Positions 61,184 through 64,000 of a DNA stretch of 64,000 nt are shown in pieces. This DNA is from Paenibacillus sp. PastM-3 (GTDB lineage Bacteria; Bacillota; Bacilli; Paenibacillales; Paenibacillaceae): positions 1-64,000 of the forward strand of contig NZ_JARXXP010000013.1 in assembly GCF_029893965.1 (NCBI RefSeq), given 5' to 3'. Position 1 is the first letter of the stretch. Each line of letters starts with the position of its first letter. A model generated the notes under the pieces. The model saw nothing but the letters and a program-made list of their open reading frames with translations, did not search any database and was not told the DNA's origin. The translations under genes and the position numbers were made by a program.

Positions 61184-62182
61184 CTATTTCAAAGCAGCCC
61201 ATGAGGCATCATCCAGCTGCTGAAGCTCATGTTCGTTCAGCCGGAAACCCATTGCTCCGATATTTTCTTTGGCATGCCGGACTTTGGACGCTCCGGGAAT
61301 CGCCACGACGGTGTCCCCGTGGAAGTGAATCAGCCAGTTCAACGCAACCTGACCGTGAGTCACCCCATACTTCCCGGCCAAATCCGCCAAAAGATCGATC
61401 AGCGGCTTGCTGCGGGCAAGACCCTTCTCATCCAGTCCTGACTGTAGCCGTCTGATCATAGACAGCTTACTGATCTGTTCCGGATCGTTATGGAAGCGCC
61501 CGGTCAGAACCCCCTGCTGCAGCGGGGAATAAGCGATAATGGAGATACCCAGCTCCTTCGCGGCCGCCATTGTCCCGTTCCGGTCAATACTCCGGTGAAG
61601 CAGATTATATTTGACCTGATTGGACACCAGCTTCAGCCCGTGCTCCTGCAGCAGCCGGTGTGCTTTGACCATCTGTCCGGCTGAATAATTACTCACTCCG
61701 GCATACCGGATTTTCCCGGCTTTAACCAGGCCGGCCATTGCCTTCATCTCACTTGCTATCGAAGATAATGAGAACGGCTGGTGGATCTGATACAAGTCGA
61801 TCTGCCGTCCGCCCAGGCAGCGGATCCGTTCATCAATGGTTGCTGGTATAGAGCCCGCCGTCCGGAACAGCGGCCACCATTTGGTAGCAATCAACGGCTC
61901 CGCGCGAGCGCTGCCCGCCAGCTTCAGCTGATCCAAAGCTGCTGCCAGCGCCTGCTCCGACTTGCCTCCCCCGTATATTTCAGCCGTGTCGACCCAGTTC
62001 ATGCCGCCTTCCAGACTTACCCGGACAATATCGAGGATATCGGTATCCTCAAGATTGCTCCAGTACTTGCCTACGATTCCGCTGCCCCGGCTGAATTGCC
62101 AGCAGCCAAGACCCAGCGGTGAAACGGACAGCTCCGATTGTCCCAGCGGGCGTAATGAAGTTTCTGCTGTTACTGTACTCAT
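61184..62182 (-). CDS. Aldo/keto reductase
   Basis: 332 residues, TIM barrel of the AKR superfamily. The catalytic tetrad is visible: Asp and Tyr in WVDTAEIYGGGKSE (about 60-66), Lys in LIATKWW (about 101) and His in YQIHQPFSL (about 137). NADP-binding end: VAIPGASKVRHAKENI. It reduces carbonyl compounds, substrate unknown. The ATG has AAGGATG upstream and a palindrome CCAAAAATTTTGG (62198-62210) lies 15 bp from the start, possibly an operator. Confidence 0.92.
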   Translation of the reverse strand: MSTVTAETSLRPLGQSELSVSPLGLGCWQFSRGSGIVGKYWSNLEDTDILDIVRVSLEGGMNWVDTAEIYGGGKSEQALAAALDQLKLAGSARAEPLIATKWWPLFRTAGSIPATIDERIRCLGGRQIDLYQIHQPFSLSSIASEMKAMAGLVKAGKIRYAGVSNYSAGQMVKAHRLLQEHGLKLVSNQVKYNLLHRSIDRNGTMAAAKELGISIIAYSPLQQGVLTGRFHNDPEQISKLSMIRRLQSGLDEKGLARSKPLIDLLADLAGKYGVTHGQVALNWLIHFHGDTVVAIPGASKVRHAKENIGAMGFRLNEHELQQLDDASWAALK

Positions 62183-62197
62183 AACTCATCCTTCTTC

Positions 62198-62210
62198 CCA
62201 AAAATTTTGG
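62198..62210. promoter_or_regulatory. Palindrome upstream of the aldo/keto reductase
   Basis: CCAAAA-A-TTTTGG, symmetric around one base, just upstream of the ribosome site. A candidate repressor site; no regulator is adjacent. Confidence 0.3.
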
Positions 62211-62308
62211 AGTCAGCAATACTGAATAATATGGTATAATTACCCTGCTCTGCATGTTAGATGTTAAGTGAACGCTGACCGGAGTTACAACTTTATCGGA
62301 GGGACTTC

Positions 62309-62980
62309 ATGTTTAAAATCCTGGGCTTTTTGTTTCTTGCACAATTTTTAGGTAATCCCTTTCTGGCCTTAATTGTTTTGTTGCTGGTCCTGTATTTTCT
62401 GGACCGCCGGTTTGTCGGCATCTTGCCCAGCATTGCCAAGCCTTTCCGCCGGGGACGGCAAATGTCCAGATTGCGGACGGCCATTACCCTCAATCCCAAT
62501 GATGTCTCCTCCAAATTCGAGCTGGCCCGCCTGCTGATCGAACGCAAGCGTTACAGCGATGCAAAAGAGCTTCTGCTGCAAATCGCCGACCGGTACGAGC
62601 AATCCGCCGAATATTGGGTCGAGCTTGGCTATGCGAATCTGAGGCTCGGGATGCTTCCGGAGGGCGAAGCCCAGATGCTGCAAGGGCTGGAGATTAACCG
62701 CCGGGCACAATATGGCCAGCCTTTTCTCCGCCTGGCCGAGATATTCCGGGGTGTTGACCAGGACAAAGCGTTGCACTATGTAAGCCAATTCCAAGAAATC
62801 CACACTTCTTCCAGCGAAGCTTATTATCTGGCGGGCTCCATGTACAAGGCTCTCGGCAGAAATGACGAGGCCAGACGAGCTTTTGAAGAATCCATAGCGA
62901 TTTACCGCTCGCTGCCTAAATACAAGAAACGTCAGGAGCGCGGCTGGGCGCTGCGCAGTTTTTTGGCTAAAATGCGCTAG
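62309..62980 (+). CDS. TPR-repeat membrane-anchored protein
   Basis: 223 residues. An N-terminal hydrophobic stretch (about 4-32) acts as an anchor, followed by a basic patch and tetratricopeptide repeats (about 60-210: SKFELARLLIERKRYSDAKELL, EYWVELGYANLRLGMLPEGEAQML, EAYYLAGSMYKALGRNDEARRAFE). TPR domains hold protein complexes together. The partner is unknown. GGAGGG site 6 nt before the ATG. Confidence 0.88.
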   Translation: MFKILGFLFLAQFLGNPFLALIVLLLVLYFLDRRFVGILPSIAKPFRRGRQMSRLRTAITLNPNDVSSKFELARLLIERKRYSDAKELLLQIADRYEQSAEYWVELGYANLRLGMLPEGEAQMLQGLEINRRAQYGQPFLRLAEIFRGVDQDKALHYVSQFQEIHTSSSEAYYLAGSMYKALGRNDEARRAFEESIAIYRSLPKYKKRQERGWALRSFLAKMR

Positions 62981-63006
62981 GGCCGGACAGTACATAAACC
63001 GATTAA

Positions 63007-63054
63007 AGCACCTCTGTGCATGGCTGGGACTCCAGTAGTGCACAGAGGTGTTTT
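63007..63054 (+). terminator. Bidirectional terminator
   Basis: CACCTCTGTGCA (63009-63020) pairs with TGCACAGAGGTG (63039-63050), 12 pairs, with TTTT on the plus strand. It separates the TPR gene from the convergent transporter gene. Confidence 0.88.
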
Positions 63055-63069
63055 GCCCTGACTAACTAT

Positions 63070-64000
63070 CTACAGATTAAGATCGTGCTTCGCAGGCTCT
63101 CCACTGTCTTTGACGCTGAACGGCCACCAGTTCGTCCGCCCGAACATCCGCACCATCACCGGAACGAAGAATGGCAGGAAGATCAGCGCATACAGGGCAA
63201 GACCCGATAACACTACAGTGGCAATCTGCATCATCGACAGCACCCCGGATGGATACATTGAGGCAAAGGTTCCGCCCAGAATAACTACCGCCGACAAGAT
63301 GACTGTCCCCATATTGCGCATGGCATGCAGAATCGCTTCGCGCACATCCCAGGTTTTATACTCATTAAAACGGGCCATCAGAAAGATGCTGTAGTCGACG
63401 CCAAGTGCAACCAGCATAACAAAGCTGAAGAATGGTGTGGTCCAGGTGATGCCTGAATAATCCAGCAGATGTACAAATATCGCTTCCGTAATGCCGAGTG
63501 CTGTAATATAAGTGACCAGCAGTGAGCCGATCAGGTACAGCGGCATAATCACCGAGCGCAGCAGCAGGACCAGAATAATGAAAATACCTGCCAGCATCAG
63601 CACAACCGTCCGTGTATAGTCCTCGCCCGAGATCGTCTGGAGATCGTTATACGTACTGGTTACACCGCTGATTGCCGTTTCGGCATTTTCCAGCTTGGTT
63701 CCTTTCACCGCACGGTCAACCGCGTCCTGAATATCCGGTATGCTGCCAATGGCTTTGGCACTGTACGGATTCTCCGCGAATACGACATCCAGCGTCATTA
63801 CCTTGCGGTCATTTGACAGATAGGTGCCGAATACCTGCTGCATCGCTTCCGCTTCCAACGCTTCTGAAGGAACAAAGAAGCCGCTCAGCTCATCCTCTTT
63901 GGCATCCTGAATCTGCTGCAGATAATCCTGTGCCGAGCTGAGCCCTGCTGTGATTTGCTGCAGGCCGTCCGCACTGTCACTGAGTCCGCCGGTCAGTTCG
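63070..64000 (-). CDS. MMPL/RND-type transporter, C-terminal part
   Basis: Partial: the stop is at 63070 and the frame is still open at the right edge, giving about 310 residues. The frame reads through the soluble region (ELTGGLSDSADGLQQ) into the final membrane bundle (LMLAGIFIILVLLLRSVIMPLY, FVMLVALGVDYSIFLMARF, VVILGGTFASMYPSG). GVDYSIFLMARFNE is the MMPL signature with its proton-relay Asp. Family members export lipids, polyketides or siderophores. The missing N terminus lies beyond 64000. Confidence 0.9.
   Translation of the reverse strand, partial: ELTGGLSDSADGLQQITAGLSSAQDYLQQIQDAKEDELSGFFVPSEALEAEAMQQVFGTYLSNDRKVMTLDVVFAENPYSAKAIGSIPDIQDAVDRAVKGTKLENAETAISGVTSTYNDLQTISGEDYTRTVVLMLAGIFIILVLLLRSVIMPLYLIGSLLVTYITALGITEAIFVHLLDYSGITWTTPFFSFVMLVALGVDYSIFLMARFNEYKTWDVREAILHAMRNMGTVILSAVVILGGTFASMYPSGVLSMMQIATVVLSGLALYALIFLPFFVPVMVRMFGRTNWWPFSVKDSGEPAKHDLNL

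Overview
The window looks like chromosomal DNA of a Paenibacillus-type member of the Bacillota. The genes have strong AGGAGG-type ribosome binding sites, SigA-type promoters and many intrinsic terminators. Typical Bacillus/Paenibacillus loci are present: a des-desK-desR cold-shock desaturase locus, fur, a citA-like citrate synthase, SLH-domain and TIGR00266 proteins, YesM/YesN-type two-component genes, and a TPP-riboswitch thiamine salvage operon. Most genes lie on the minus strand. I see no rRNA, tRNA, CRISPR array, prophage or intact insertion sequence. The assignment rests on gene content and style, not on a marker gene.

Layout. 1-660: non-coding repeats (about 104-bp units with short palindromes, then a 9-bp tandem array) running into an ECF sigma/anti-sigma pair (649-2305, minus). 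2.4-7.4 kb: M29 aminopeptidase, a small membrane protein, a VanZ-RDD fusion protein, an amidase remnant and a serine hydrolase. 7.5-12.1 kb: exonuclease III, CitA-type citrate synthase, an XRE/MmyB-type regulator divergent from a FabF-like synthase. 12.1-17.9 kb: arabinanase lipoprotein (GH43), an orphan OppD, an HXXEE membrane protein, FabV and an APH-type kinase. 17.9-23.1 kb: two Gfo/Idh/MocA oxidoreductases and two xylose-isomerase-like TIM-barrel proteins under a divergent AraC regulator, probably a glycoside or cyclitol pathway. 23.1-28.1 kb: small basic protein, TIGR00266 protein, Fur, SLH protein, TcyABC-like amino-acid importer. 28.2-30.5 kb: DHA2 efflux pump and divergent TetR with two matching palindromic operators. 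30.5-35.8 kb: TPP riboswitch followed by thiZXY-like transporter genes and thiM-thiD-thiE. 35.8-38.7 kb: acetyltransferase, RluF-like pseudouridine synthase, small basic protein, archaeal/fungal-type aspartate-semialdehyde dehydrogenase.

39.0-47.4 kb (minus) holds a five-gene block: SWIM zinc-finger protein, HEAT-like protein, MoxR AAA ATPase, DUF5682-type protein and VWA protein. This set recurs in bacteria but its function is unknown to me. The DUF5682-type protein carries two GxxH motifs resembling the TraB/ChaN/EreA (Tiki) hydrolase superfamily. This is the best candidate for an undescribed system here. 47.6-50.7 kb: des-desK-desR. 50.8-59.0 kb (minus): a sugar ABC importer (binding protein and two permeases, no ATPase) followed by a histidine kinase, a membrane-anchored binding protein and an AraC-type response regulator, probably a three-component sugar-sensing system. 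59.2-64.0 kb: small protein plus HNH nuclease, manganese catalase, a 52-residue small protein, aldo/keto reductase, TPR membrane protein and the 3' part of an MMPL transporter that runs off the right edge.

Coordinates for several genes were moved from the longest open frame to an internal start supported by a ribosome binding site; these cases are stated in the entries.
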